Shown piece by piece: positions 34,895 through 43,225 of a stretch of DNA of 55,630 bases; the first letter of the stretch is position 1; each line of letters begins with the position of its first letter. The stretch is from assembly GCF_021462505.1 (NCBI RefSeq), contig NZ_JAKEDV010000011.1, forward strand, positions 15,503 through 71,132, written 5' to 3'. A program made the translations under genes and the position numbers. This stretch comes from Thermus brockianus (GTDB taxonomy: Bacteria > Deinococcota > Deinococci > Deinococcales > Thermaceae). The notes under the pieces were generated by a model. The model did no database searches. It was not told where the DNA came from and saw only the letters and a list, made by a program, of their open reading frames with translations.

Positions 34895-37366
34895 ATGCCG
34901 AAGAAGCGCACGCAAGGGACCAGCGCACCGGCCAAGGGCGGGGCCACCACCTTGGTGGTGGTGGAGTCCCCCGCCAAGGCCAAGAGCATCCAGAAGATGC
35001 TGGGCCCCGCCTACGAGGTGCGGGCAAGCCGCGGCCACGTGGCCGACCTCCCCGAGCGGGATTTGGGCGTGGACGTGGAGCGGGACTTCGCCCCCACCTA
35101 CGAGGTGAAGAAGGACAAGAAGCCCGTGGTGGAGGAGCTCAAGCGGGCGGCCCAGGGCAAGCGCCTCCTCATCGCCACCGACCCCGACCGGGAAGGGGAG
35201 GCCATCGGCTGGCACGTGGCGAGGCTTTTGGGCCGCAACCCCCAAGAGCCCATCCGGGTGGAGTTCCACGAGATCACCCCCAAGGTGGTGCGCCAAGCGG
35301 TGGAACACCCCCGCCCCATTGACCAGAACCTGGTGGACGCCCAGCAGGCCCGCCGGGTCTTGGACCGCCTCTTGGGCTACAACCTCTCCCCCCTCCTCTC
35401 CCTGGAGTTCCGCAAGCGGGCCCTCTCCGCCGGCCGGGTGCAGAGCGTGGCCCTGAGGCTTGTGGTGGAGCGGGAGGAGGAGATTGAGGCCTTCCAACGG
35501 GAGGCGTACTGGCTCCTCAAAGGCCTCTTCCAGGCGGCGGGAAAGACCTTCCCCGCCCTCCTCCACGAGGTGGACGGCAAGCGCCTTTGGGCGGGGCAAG
35601 GGGAGAAGGAGGGGAAGCTCCACCTCAAGACGGAGGCGGAGGCCAAGGCCCTGGCGGAGGAGGCCCGGAAGCGCCCCTACCGGGTGGTCCGGGTGGAGGT
35701 GAAGGAAAGGCGCAAGTCCCCCCCGCCCCCCTTCACCACCTCCACCCTCCAGCAAGCGGCAAGCAGCCGCTTGGGCTACACGGCAAGCCGCACCATGCGC
35801 ATTGCCCAGCGCCTCTACGAGGGGGTGGACCTCCCCGAGGGCACCGTGGGCCTCATCACCTACATGCGCACGGACTCGGTGCGCATCTCCCCCGAGGCCC
35901 TGGCCCTGGCCCGGGAGGTCATCGCCGAGCGCTTCGGGCCAAGCTTCCTCCCCGAGGCCCCCCGGGTCTACAAAAACCGCAAGGAAGGCGTGCAGGATGC
36001 CCACGAGGCCATCCGTCCCACCGACCCAAGGCGCACCCCGGAAAGCGTGCGCAAGTACCTTTCTGAGGAGGAGTACCGCCTCTACGACCTCATCTGGCGG
36101 CGGTTTTTGGCGAGCCAGATGAAGGACGCCCTCTACGAGCAGACGGCGGTGGTCCTCGAGGGCCAAGGAACCCCCCGCCTCCTCTTCCGTGCCTCGGGCT
36201 CGGTGCTCAAGTTTGAGGGCTACCTGAAGGCCTGGGGCAAGGAGGAAGAGGACGAGGAACCCCCGGTGCCCCCGGTGCCGGAAGGCTCCGAGGCCCAGCT
36301 TCTGGAAATCACCCCCGAAGAGCGCTTCACCGAGCCCCCGCCCCGCTACACGGACGCCAGCCTGGTGAAGACCATGGAGGAGCTGGGCATCGGCCGCCCC
36401 TCCACTTACGCCCCCACCCTGGAAACCTTGGAAAAACGTGGGTACGTGGAGCGCAGGGGGCGCACCCTCCTCCCCACCCCCTTGGGCCGGGAGGTGACCC
36501 ATTACCTGAAGGAGCGCTTCCCCCAGGTGGTGGCCTACGAGTTCACCGCCCGCATGGAAGACCGCCTGGACCAGGTGGAGGAGGGCAAGGCCCCTTGGCC
36601 CCAGGTGGTCTGGGAGTTCTACGAGCCCTTCTTGGGGGAACTGGCCCAGGTGCCCAAGAAGACCTGCCCCCGGTGCGGCCGCCCCTTGGAGCTCAAGGTG
36701 AGCCGCTACGGGCAGTTCCTGGGCTGCACCGGCTACCCGGAGTGCACCTACACCGAGCCCCTGGAAAAGCGGGAGGCGGAGCCCATAGGGGAAGCCTGCC
36801 CCAAGTGCGGCAAGCCCCTTCTGCGCAAGGAAGGCCGCTACGGGAGCTTCATCGCCTGCTCGGGCTACCCGGCGTGCGACTACACCCGGGACGATGGCCG
36901 GCCCACGGGGCACACCTGCCCCAAGTGCGGCGGCCGGGTACTGGAAAAAAGGAGCAAGCGGGGCAAGCCCTACTACAAGTGCGAGGAAAACGCCTGCGAT
37001 TTCCTCTCCTTCTATCCCCTCCTGGACCAAACCTGCCCAAGCTGCGGCTGGCCTTTGGTCAAAAAGGGGGAGGGCGCCTGCATCAACCCGGGCTGCCCGG
37101 CGCACGACCCCAAGCTCCTTCCCGCCCCCAAAACCCCAGGCCCCGCCAAGGGCAAGCGAAAGGCCCCAAGCGCCCCCAAACTCCCCCAGGACTTTGAGGC
37201 CTTAAAGGCTTTTCTCCCAAGCCTGAAGGAGGAAGAACGCCAGGCGGTGGAGGCCTTAGCCCAGGGGAAGAAGCTTTCCCCAGAGGAAGCCGCCTTGGCC
37301 AAGCGGGCCCTCTTTAAGCTCCGGATGCAAAAGGGCCGGGCCAAGAAGGAGGTGGCCCCCGCCTGA
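34895..37366 (+). CDS. topA: DNA topoisomerase I
   Basis: The 823-residue type IA enzyme relaxes negative supercoils. TOPRIM domain: LVVVESPAKAKSIQKML and ATDPDREGEAIGWHVARLL (Asp residues bind Mg2+). The active-site Tyr lies in GLITYMRTDSVRIS. KTMEELGIGRPSTYAPTLETLEKRGYVERRGRTLLPTPLG is typical. Four C-terminal cysteine motifs follow (CPRCGRPLELKVSRYGQFLGCTGYPEC; CPKCGKPLLRKEGRYGSFIACSGYPAC; CPKCGGRVLEKRSKRGKPYYKCEENAC; CPSCGWPL with CINPGCP), likely zinc-binding DNA contacts. A Lys-rich tail ends the protein. It acts opposite to gyrase, encoded elsewhere in this window. Confidence 0.97.
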   Translation: MPKKRTQGTSAPAKGGATTLVVVESPAKAKSIQKMLGPAYEVRASRGHVADLPERDLGVDVERDFAPTYEVKKDKKPVVEELKRAAQGKRLLIATDPDREGEAIGWHVARLLGRNPQEPIRVEFHEITPKVVRQAVEHPRPIDQNLVDAQQARRVLDRLLGYNLSPLLSLEFRKRALSAGRVQSVALRLVVEREEEIEAFQREAYWLLKGLFQAAGKTFPALLHEVDGKRLWAGQGEKEGKLHLKTEAEAKALAEEARKRPYRVVRVEVKERRKSPPPPFTTSTLQQAASSRLGYTASRTMRIAQRLYEGVDLPEGTVGLITYMRTDSVRISPEALALAREVIAERFGPSFLPEAPRVYKNRKEGVQDAHEAIRPTDPRRTPESVRKYLSEEEYRLYDLIWRRFLASQMKDALYEQTAVVLEGQGTPRLLFRASGSVLKFEGYLKAWGKEEEDEEPPVPPVPEGSEAQLLEITPEERFTEPPPRYTDASLVKTMEELGIGRPSTYAPTLETLEKRGYVERRGRTLLPTPLGREVTHYLKERFPQVVAYEFTARMEDRLDQVEEGKAPWPQVVWEFYEPFLGELAQVPKKTCPRCGRPLELKVSRYGQFLGCTGYPECTYTEPLEKREAEPIGEACPKCGKPLLRKEGRYGSFIACSGYPACDYTRDDGRPTGHTCPKCGGRVLEKRSKRGKPYYKCEENACDFLSFYPLLDQTCPSCGWPLVKKGEGACINPGCPAHDPKLLPAPKTPGPAKGKRKAPSAPKLPQDFEALKAFLPSLKEEERQAVEALAQGKKLSPEEAALAKRALFKLRMQKGRAKKEVAPA

Positions 37367-37626
37367 TGGAAAGCTACAAGCTCCACCTCCTGCGCCTGGC
37401 CCGGGCGGAAAGGGTGGAGGTGCCGGGCACCCCCCTCAAGGCCTACCCCCTCCTCGAGGCGGAAGAGCGCCAAGGGGTCGCTTTTTACCTTCTCTTGGAA
37501 GGGGAGCTCGTCATAGACCTCCCCGAGGGGCGCTACCTGCACCTCAGAAAAGGGGAAGCCGCCCGGGTCACGGAGCCCCACCGCCTCCTGCCGGTGGAAC
37601 GGGCGGTGCTTTTGGAGTGGGGCTAG
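37366..37626 (+). CDS. Small cupin-like protein
   Basis: Not confidently recognised. The 86-residue product (SYKLHLLRLARAERVEVPGTPLKAYPLLEAEERQGVAFYLLLEGELVIDLPEGRYLHLRKGEAARVTEPHRLLPVERAVLLEWG) has the strand order of a single cupin barrel, with ELVIDLPEGRYLHLRKGEA resembling the second cupin motif, but the metal-binding His set is incomplete. Its ATG overlaps the topA stop (TGATG), so it is translated with topA. It ends in a 59-base tail-to-tail overlap with the VanW gene. Confidence 0.7.
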   Translation: MESYKLHLLRLARAERVEVPGTPLKAYPLLEAEERQGVAFYLLLEGELVIDLPEGRYLHLRKGEAARVTEPHRLLPVERAVLLEWG

Positions 37627-38695
37627 GCCCCACGAGATAGACCGCCCCCCAGGGGCGGTAGACGCTTACAAAGCGGTCCTCCCGCACCCGGCCGTCGGCG
37701 TAGCGCACCTTGCGCCGTACCTCCACCCGGGCCCCTTCGGCGGCGAAATCCACTTGCTTGCGCACGCCCGGGGGCAAGGACGGGTCCAGGACCTCCTTGG
37801 GGGGAAGGGGCGGCTTGCGCTCGCTGAGGAAGGGGCCCTCCCAGGAAACCTCCCGGTCCTTGGTCCCGAAAAGGTGGAAGCGGAGCTTGGTGCCCACCAC
37901 GGAGCGCTGGACCAGGATGTGCCCCGGGGTGTCGTTTAGGGCCTTTAGGTCCTTGTAGGGCTGGATGACCGCCGCATCCAGGCCGGGGGGCTTGTAGTAG
38001 GCCACCTGGTAGCTGTGGGCGTGGCGCTCCAGGATGGGCAGGCCGGCGAAGAAGAAGGCGCGGAAAAGGGTGGTGGACACCTGGCACACCCCGCCCCCCA
38101 CCCCCTCCTCCGTGCGGTCCCCCACGATGACGAAGGCCTCCTTGTAGCCTTCCTCCTCCGTGATGGGCCCCAGGGCCTGGTTGAAGGAGAAGGTCCCTCT
38201 GGGGATGAGGAGGCCGTCCAGCCTGCTGGAGGCGAGAAGGAGGTTATGGGCCCGCTCCCGGCTGGACCCCCTGAAGTCCGTCTCTCCCGTGGCCAGGTGC
38301 TCCCGCACCCCCAGGGCGTAAAGGTCCTTTAGGCTTGGGCTTGGCGGGGTGTAGCGTACGGGAAGCCGGAAGCTCTTCTTCCCTTGGCCCAGGGCTTCCC
38401 GGTAGGCCTGTAGGGCCAAAGCTTCGTCAAAGGCGAGCCCCTTCTTCTCCACCCCCCGCCACCGGCCTTCCTGGTAGACAAAGCGGGGCGGGCGGGGTGG
38501 GCGGGCGAGGCGCTTGAGGAGGGCTTTTAGCTCCGCCTCCGAGGCCACGGGGTAACGCTCTACCCCCGTGTAGGCCACAAGCCTCCCCTCCTCTATAACG
38601 TCCTCCTGAAGCACCAAAAGAGCCTCCAGAGGCGAACCCTGCCCCCAGGCCCCGCCAAGCCCGAGAAGGAGAAGAAGCCATAGCCCCTGGCGCAT
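37568..38695 (-). CDS. VanW-family exported protein with G5-like domain
   Basis: The 375-residue product has a signal peptide RQGLWLLLLLGLGGAWGQ. The VanW core shows SSRERAHNLLLASSRLDGLLIPRGTFSFNQALGPITEEEGYKEAFVIVGDRTEEGVGGGVCQVSTTLFRAFFFAGLPILERHAHSYQVAYYKPPGLDAAVI (GGGxCQVSTTLY and ERxxHS are the family hallmarks). A C-terminal G5-like stretch follows (ARVEVRRKVRYADGRVREDRFVSVY), then a Pro-rich tail. It may act in peptidoglycan or envelope contexts; the true role is unknown. The ATG at 38695 is chosen over one 69 bases upstream because it starts the signal peptide and has TACCCT 6 bases before it. Confidence 0.87.
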   Translation of the reverse strand: MRQGLWLLLLLGLGGAWGQGSPLEALLVLQEDVIEEGRLVAYTGVERYPVASEAELKALLKRLARPPRPPRFVYQEGRWRGVEKKGLAFDEALALQAYREALGQGKKSFRLPVRYTPPSPSLKDLYALGVREHLATGETDFRGSSRERAHNLLLASSRLDGLLIPRGTFSFNQALGPITEEEGYKEAFVIVGDRTEEGVGGGVCQVSTTLFRAFFFAGLPILERHAHSYQVAYYKPPGLDAAVIQPYKDLKALNDTPGHILVQRSVVGTKLRFHLFGTKDREVSWEGPFLSERKPPLPPKEVLDPSLPPGVRKQVDFAAEGARVEVRRKVRYADGRVREDRFVSVYRPWGAVYLVGPSPTPKAPPVPPAGGGGAP

Positions 38696-38701
38696 GCCCC
38701 A

Positions 38702-38707
38702 AGGGTA
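38702..38707 (-). promoter_or_regulatory. -10 of the VanW gene
   Basis: TACCCT lies 6 bases before the ATG at 38695, the leaderless spacing. No -35 was found. Confidence 0.5.
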
Positions 38708-38779
38708 GCACGCCCCCGGTGAAAGCCCTGTGAAGGATGCCCCTTGCGCCCCTCGCAACCCCATGGTAATCTCCGGCCT

Positions 38780-38829
38780 AGGTCCCAGCTTTCACACCGT
38801 TTTCACACGCCACGCCCATACTGGGACCT
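38780..38829 (+). promoter_or_regulatory. Pilin operon control region
   Basis: A 9-bp perfect inverted repeat AGGTCCCAG (38780-38788) / CTGGGACCT (38821-38829) encloses two direct copies of TTTCACAC (38790-38797 and 38801-38808) exactly 11 bp apart. A -10-like CATACT (38817-38822) partly overlaps the right arm. The pilin ATG follows at 38847 behind a GGGAGGTG ribosome site. The layout suggests protein-controlled transcription; the proteins are unknown. Confidence 0.6.
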
Positions 38830-38846
38830 GTAAGGGAGGTGCAGAG

Positions 38847-39197
38847 ATGAAGGCAAAAGGCTTCACGCTGATAGAGCTCGCTATCGTAATCGTCATCATC
38901 GGGATCCTGGTGGCCATCGCCGTGCCGCGGTTTGTGGACCTCACCGACCAAGCCAACGAAGCCAATGTCAACGCTACCGCAGCTGCAGTGCGCTCCGCTT
39001 ACGCTATCGCCACTGTTCAGGCCAAAGGCGTCCCCACCTGTGCTCAGATCTTCGCTAACTTGGAAGGTGGCTCAGCCAGCGGAAATACCTGGACTTCCAG
39101 CGATGGGGGAACGAGTGTAAGCTGCAATGCCACTAACGACACGCTGACCATCACCCGAGGCACCAAGACCGTCACTCTCAGCTACGCAATCAACTGA
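38847..39197 (+). CDS. Type IV major pilin-like prepilin
   Basis: The 116-residue prepilin has a short leader MKAKG, cut before Phe6 (FTLIELAIVIVIIGILVAIAVPRFVDL), with the invariant Glu at mature position 5. The globular part is small and rich in Ser, Thr, Asn and Ala. Two Cys (in VPTCAQIF and VSCNATND) probably form the C-terminal disulfide loop. Size and strong ribosome site (GGGAGGTG) suggest the main fibre subunit, like the small PilA5-type pilin of narrow Thermus pili; that link is from memory. The start is fixed by the leader and ribosome site; upstream in-frame codons are unrelated. It is first in a ten- or eleven-gene operon. Confidence 0.9.
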   Translation: MKAKGFTLIELAIVIVIIGILVAIAVPRFVDLTDQANEANVNATAAAVRSAYAIATVQAKGVPTCAQIFANLEGGSASGNTWTSSDGGTSVSCNATNDTLTITRGTKTVTLSYAIN

Positions 39198-39202
39198 TCC
39201 TC

Positions 39203-40633
39203 GTGGCTATGGGCACCCCCTCGAGGCCTACCCTCCTCGAGGGGGTTCTTTTACTGAGCCTGTTCGCAGGCCTCACCGCCATCAACCCTTGGGGCCAGGG
39301 GCACGAGGCCATCTGGAACGCTCCACGAGAGGCTGGAATGGCCGCCTTCGTCCTCTTGACGCTCCTCGGGGTGCTCGTCCGGAAAAGCCGCCTGCCCCAC
39401 CTTGGAAGCGAGGGCTTGGCCCTCCTCGCCTCTTTGGGCTTTCTCCTTTCAGGCATCGCCGCCACGCTCCTTTCGCCCCAACCCATCTGGAGCTTTACCG
39501 GGTATTCCAGCGTGGGGGATGGGCTGCGGTTTTGGGCGCTAGGGGTGGCCTTCGCCTGGGCGACCTACCTGGCCCTAAAAACGGGCCTCGTTTCCCCCAA
39601 GCGCCTCGCAGCCACGCTTTTCCTCGGCTTGGGTCTGCATACCCTGGCCATATTCCCCCAGGTCTGGAACTGGAAGCTGGACTATACGCACACCCAAGGC
39701 CAAACGTACGTAAGGTGCTTTGACGAAGCCAAAACCCAGTGCCAAGAAAACCCCAAGGCCACCGCCTCCGGCGTGCACCAAGGGCAGATGCCCATCGGCC
39801 TCACCTCCCACCGGGGGCACGCCGCTGGGGTTCTCGCTTTGCTTGGGCTTTTCGTGGTCGGGCATTACCTGGGTAAGCCAAGCCGGCGGCTCCTCTTCCT
39901 CTTCGCCCTGGGAAGCCTCGCCCTCTGGTTCACGCAAACCCGTGGCGGATGGCTCGCCCTTTGGGTACCCCTCCTCTCCCTGGGGCTGTTTTGGGCACGT
40001 CCCATGCGAACCCCTGGGGTCTGGAGGCTCCTCGCCGCCGGAGCCCTTACCTTCGGCGTTTACTGGGGAGCAACCCACCTCCATCTCGTGGAATTCCGAA
40101 GGTTTTTTGCCGAGCTGGGCGCAGATTTCGCCGAGGCCAACGCCTTCAGTTCTGGTCGGCTGGAGCTTTGGCAAAAGGCTCTGGAAGCCTTACCCCTACG
40201 GCCCCTTTTGGGTTGGGGTTTTGATGGGTTCGCCCGAGCTTACCCCTACGCCGTAGACTGGAACGGGAAGGAGCAAGACCAGATGCCCATCGCCCTCACG
40301 CCCCCCGTGCGGGTTATCCAAGGCGAGGACCGCCTTATTTACCTGGAAGACGCCAAAGGCCTTCGTCTCCTCGCCCCGTCCCCCTACGCCAAGGCCCACA
40401 ACCTGGTGCTGGACCTCATCTTGTCGGTGGGCATTCTAGGGGGCCTCGCCTATCTTCTATGGCTCGGCCTCACCCTCGGCCAGGCCTCTTGGGACAGGCT
40501 CCCATGGGTCCTCGTCCTGGTCGGGTATATCCTTTATGGGCTTACCTGGTACGATAGCGTCCACGTCACCCCCATCGCCCTTCTTGCCTTGGGCGCATTC
40601 TGGGTACGGGACGAAACATGGCAAAAGGCTTGA
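39203..40633 (+). CDS. O-antigen ligase / pilin O-oligosaccharyltransferase family protein
   Basis: The 476-residue polytopic membrane protein has about 10-12 membrane segments and a large loop (residues about 150-195). The Wzy_C/WaaL/PglL signature is near the C-terminus: YAKAHNLVLDLILSVGILGGLAYLLWLG (HNxxLxxxxxxGxxG). An internal TQTRGGWLALWVPLL matches the conserved Arg of the family. Sitting directly between the major pilin and the minor pilins, it most likely transfers a glycan to pilin Ser/Thr (PglL/TfpO type); that is inference from position. Start is GTG at 39203 or ATG at 39209; the 3' end overlaps the next gene by 16 bases. Confidence 0.8.
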   Translation: MAMGTPSRPTLLEGVLLLSLFAGLTAINPWGQGHEAIWNAPREAGMAAFVLLTLLGVLVRKSRLPHLGSEGLALLASLGFLLSGIAATLLSPQPIWSFTGYSSVGDGLRFWALGVAFAWATYLALKTGLVSPKRLAATLFLGLGLHTLAIFPQVWNWKLDYTHTQGQTYVRCFDEAKTQCQENPKATASGVHQGQMPIGLTSHRGHAAGVLALLGLFVVGHYLGKPSRRLLFLFALGSLALWFTQTRGGWLALWVPLLSLGLFWARPMRTPGVWRLLAAGALTFGVYWGATHLHLVEFRRFFAELGADFAEANAFSSGRLELWQKALEALPLRPLLGWGFDGFARAYPYAVDWNGKEQDQMPIALTPPVRVIQGEDRLIYLEDAKGLRLLAPSPYAKAHNLVLDLILSVGILGGLAYLLWLGLTLGQASWDRLPWVLVLVGYILYGLTWYDSVHVTPIALLALGAFWVRDETWQKA

Positions 40634-41046
40634 CCCTAGTAGAGCTCGCCCTTGTCCTCCTAGTAGTAGGCATCCTCGCCGCTGTGGCTGTGCCTCGCTA
40701 CCTGGACCTCCAGGCCGAAGCTCGCAAAGCCCAGCAACAAGAGGTTCTAAGGAACCTCCGCTCCGCCTACGCCATCTTCATCGCCCAAAACAGAACCGTA
40801 CCCACATGGAACCAACTCAAAGCCCTTTTGGGAAACCCCCAGGATCTTAGGCTTTCCTCTTCCTGCCCCTCTGGAACCACCGTGGCCTACTGGGACCATA
40901 ACCACAACGCCGCCTGCAACGCCGGGGAACGTCTGGCTTACCTGTATGCGGACGAGGCCTGCTCGGTCTTTCTCATCGCGGTGAGCTCCACCACGGTTAC
41001 CGTGCCCATTCGCTGCTTTCGCGGGCACCCGGATACGCTAGAGTGA
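40618..41046 (+). CDS. Minor pilin / pseudopilin 1
   Basis: The 142-residue prepilin has leader MAKG, cut before Leu5 (LTLVELALVLLVVGILAAVAVPRYLDLQAEARKAQQQ) with Glu at mature +5. The C-terminal part carries Cys residues in SSSCPSG, AACNAGE, EACSVF and IRCFRG, four in all, so two disulfides are possible. It resembles GspH/FimT or GspG-type subunits by length. It starts inside the end of the glycosyltransferase gene. Confidence 0.85.
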   Translation: MAKGLTLVELALVLLVVGILAAVAVPRYLDLQAEARKAQQQEVLRNLRSAYAIFIAQNRTVPTWNQLKALLGNPQDLRLSSSCPSGTTVAYWDHNHNAACNAGERLAYLYADEACSVFLIAVSSTTVTVPIRCFRGHPDTLE

Positions 41047-41056
41047 GGAACAGGAC

Positions 41057-41518
41057 ATGCGGGCCAAAGGCCGTGGCTTTACCCTGACAGAGCTTGCCCT
41101 GGTGCTGGTCATTTTGGGGCTTCTCGCCGCCATCGCCGTTCCCAAGTTTGTAGACCTATCCCAGGAGGCGGAAAAGGCTGCGGCGCGCCAGACCCTCATG
41201 GCCCTGAACTCCACCGTGCGCATCCTCACCGTCAAGCTTGGGCGCCCTCCGGGGCTAGATGAGGTCTGGGAAGCGCTGGACTCGCCTTATAAGAAGGATA
41301 CCTGGGAAGAGCCTTTCCTAAAGCGAAACCCTTATGGCCCCTACAACTACCAAATCATCCTCCGCTACCGGCCAGGGCGGGAGTACTGCATGGACGGGTA
41401 CAACCCCTTTGGCCAGCTGGCCCAAGCGGGGAACCCCGCCACCCAACCGGAGGCCCGCATCGTGGTATTCCGCCCTTATACCTCCGGGATAAGCGCCTAT
41501 TGCCAGGGGGAGTTCTGA
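41057..41518 (+). CDS. Minor pilin / pseudopilin 2
   Basis: The 153-residue prepilin has leader MRAKGRG, cut before Phe8 (FTLTELALVLVILGLLAAIAVPKFVDLSQEAEKAAARQTL) with Glu at +5. The C-terminal region (DEVWEALDSPYKKDTWEEPFLKRNPYGPYNYQIILRYRPGREYC) contains the WxxPFLKxNPYG stretch typical of GspG-like subunits, plus two Cys. Its TGA overlaps the next ATG (TGATG). Confidence 0.85.
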   Translation: MRAKGRGFTLTELALVLVILGLLAAIAVPKFVDLSQEAEKAAARQTLMALNSTVRILTVKLGRPPGLDEVWEALDSPYKKDTWEEPFLKRNPYGPYNYQIILRYRPGREYCMDGYNPFGQLAQAGNPATQPEARIVVFRPYTSGISAYCQGEF

Positions 41519-41976
41519 TGGGGGAAAGGGGCTATCTCCTCCTACTGGTGGCGTTGATCCTGGTGTTTTTGGGCGTCCTCGTCCTCCCCTACTCCCTTCT
41601 TGCCCGCCTCAATGCGGAAAGGACCCTGAGGTCCCAGGCAGGTCTACAGGCCCTCTACCTGGCGGAAGCGGGAGCGTGGGAGGCCATCGCCTTCATCCAA
41701 GCAAACCCCAACAACCCCACCTACGCCGCCCAGCCCGTACTGGTATGCCAAACCTCCTCACCCTGTACCTCCAGCGCCGGAGATTACGTGGGAAGGTACT
41801 GCTACAGTACGGGAAGCCTAGGGGGAATAAACTGCGCCATTTCCCAAACCAATACTGGGGGCAAAAGGCGTTTTACCATCAACGCCGTGGGCGAGAGCGA
41901 TGGGGTGGTAGCCCAGGTAAGGGCTGTCTACAACGCCACGGATGACGTGGTGGAAGAATGGGAGGTAGTCCCATGA
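41518..41976 (+). CDS. PilX/GspK-like pseudopilin lacking Glu5
   Basis: The 152-residue protein starts MGERG then YLLLLVALILVFLGVLVLPYSLLARLNAERTLRSQAGLQALYLAEAGAWEAIAFIQ. The hydrophobic stretch and the LYLAEAGAWEA motif are those of PilX/GspK proteins. It lacks the Glu at mature +5, as GspK tip subunits do, so it may sit at the tip of the fibre (inference). The ATG at 41518 is chosen over an upstream one for overlap and leader form. Four Cys are present in the globular part. Confidence 0.83.
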   Translation: MGERGYLLLLVALILVFLGVLVLPYSLLARLNAERTLRSQAGLQALYLAEAGAWEAIAFIQANPNNPTYAAQPVLVCQTSSPCTSSAGDYVGRYCYSTGSLGGINCAISQTNTGGKRRFTINAVGESDGVVAQVRAVYNATDDVVEEWEVVP

Positions 41977-42686
41977 GCCCCAAGGGTTTTAGCCTTGTTG
42001 AAGCTGCTTTAGCCCTACTTCTCCTGTCGCTTCTCCTATTGGTGGTAGACGCCCTATCCTCCACGATCCGTAGTGGTAGCGCCACGCAAGCTTCCCAGGA
42101 AGGACTATTCGTAGCAGAAACCGTCCTGGAAAACAATGACCCTTTTCCCAACTGCCCCACTACCCAAAGCCTCACGTTGGGAGGAAAAACCTATCAGGTT
42201 TGCCAGAGTTCTAGAAGCGAAACGCTTTCTGGCATTTCCCGAATCATCAGCACAATAAGGGTATACGAAGGAAGCCAACTTTTAGCCGAGGTAACCCAGG
42301 TGGCGGTGGCCTCCTCGGGCCCTACCCCAATAGCGGGAAGCTGCGCCCCAGGTGGAAACCGCAGGCAGGTTGTCTTCACCTTACCTTCCACAGGCAACAC
42401 TTATATTGCCTTTTCCCTAAGCTGGTCCCCACAGACCCCTTCAAACCAACAGCTGCGAGAAATTCGGCAAGTGGCCCCGCTGTTCCTAATCCACTACAGC
42501 GGGACCTACGCCTCAGGAAGCGGGTTCGCTAGCTTTGCTTCGCCCCTTTCCTTACTCACCTCTACCCAAATCCGCTTGCGGTTTTCCAGGAACTTCTCAC
42601 GGAACACTACCTACACCTTCAACCTCCGCCTGCGCGATGCGCTGGGCAGGGAGTATTCGGTAAACTCTTGCGAGGTGAGGTGGTGA
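41973..42686 (+). CDS. PilV/GspI-like minor pilin
   Basis: The 237-residue prepilin has leader MSPKG, then FSLVEAALALLLLSLLLLVVDALSSTIRSGS with Glu at +5. The long beta-rich globular part (GGKTYQVCQSSRSETLSGISRIISTIRVYEGSQLLAEVTQVAVAS) is Ser/Thr rich. ATGA overlap with the preceding gene fixes the start. Codon use is the least GC-biased of the window (AAA, ATA, TTA and AGT codons appear). Confidence 0.83.
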   Translation: MSPKGFSLVEAALALLLLSLLLLVVDALSSTIRSGSATQASQEGLFVAETVLENNDPFPNCPTTQSLTLGGKTYQVCQSSRSETLSGISRIISTIRVYEGSQLLAEVTQVAVASSGPTPIAGSCAPGGNRRQVVFTLPSTGNTYIAFSLSWSPQTPSNQQLREIRQVAPLFLIHYSGTYASGSGFASFASPLSLLTSTQIRLRFSRNFSRNTTYTFNLRLRDALGREYSVNSCEVRW

Positions 42687-43207
42687 AGCAACAGGGTCTA
42701 ACCCTTGCGGAGCTGGCCGTCGCCATGCTCCTGGCTGGCCTTCTAGCCCTAGCCCTTTCCACCCTTCTCCTCTCCGGTATGCGAAGCCAAGAGGAGGGAA
42801 GCCTCCTACAGGCCCAAGCCCTCATGGCGGACCTCAGGGGCTACCTGGGCAAGGATCTGCGCAGCGCCACCAGCGTCGGCCTTACCAACGCTAGCTCTAC
42901 AGGCTTTGTGGTCCAGGTGAGCGCTTCCCCAAACCCCCTCTGTGTGCAGTACCGCCTGCAAGCGGGCCGCCTCCAAAGAGCCTTGTGGTCGGCAAATAGC
43001 TGCGGCAACGGCACGAATACGGGCTTCCAGGACCTCCTCGCCCCTGCCCTTCTTCCCAATGCCGCCTTCTGCTACGAAGACGAGAGGGTTTACCTGATGG
43101 ACGCCCCGTGCGACCTCAATGTCCTAGACGGCAAAAACCTTACCCTCCGGGTAGGAGGACGTGACTACCGTTTCCCACCTGTGGTGGTGGCCTTGCGCAC
43201 TGGATAA
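42683..43207 (+). CDS. PilW/GspJ-like minor pilin
   Basis: The 174-residue prepilin has leader MKQQG then LTLAELAVAMLLAGLLALALSTLLLSGMRSQEEG with Glu at +5. The GTG start overlaps the previous stop (GTGA); an ATG 15 bases upstream would give an odd leader. The globular part has LMADLRGYLGKDLRSATSVGL typical of PilW/GspJ proteins, and four Cys. It completes the set of minor pilins. Confidence 0.83.
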   Translation: MKQQGLTLAELAVAMLLAGLLALALSTLLLSGMRSQEEGSLLQAQALMADLRGYLGKDLRSATSVGLTNASSTGFVVQVSASPNPLCVQYRLQAGRLQRALWSANSCGNGTNTGFQDLLAPALLPNAAFCYEDERVYLMDAPCDLNVLDGKNLTLRVGGRDYRFPPVVVALRTG

Positions 43208-43225
43208 ACTGGGAGCGAACCGAGT

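Noticed and set aside
34076..37105. Very long open frame (1009 codons) on the reverse strand opposite topA
   Set aside because: It is a by-product of strong GC bias at third positions on the forward strand. It is rich in Gly, His, Leu and Pro without domains, and topA on the other strand is certain.
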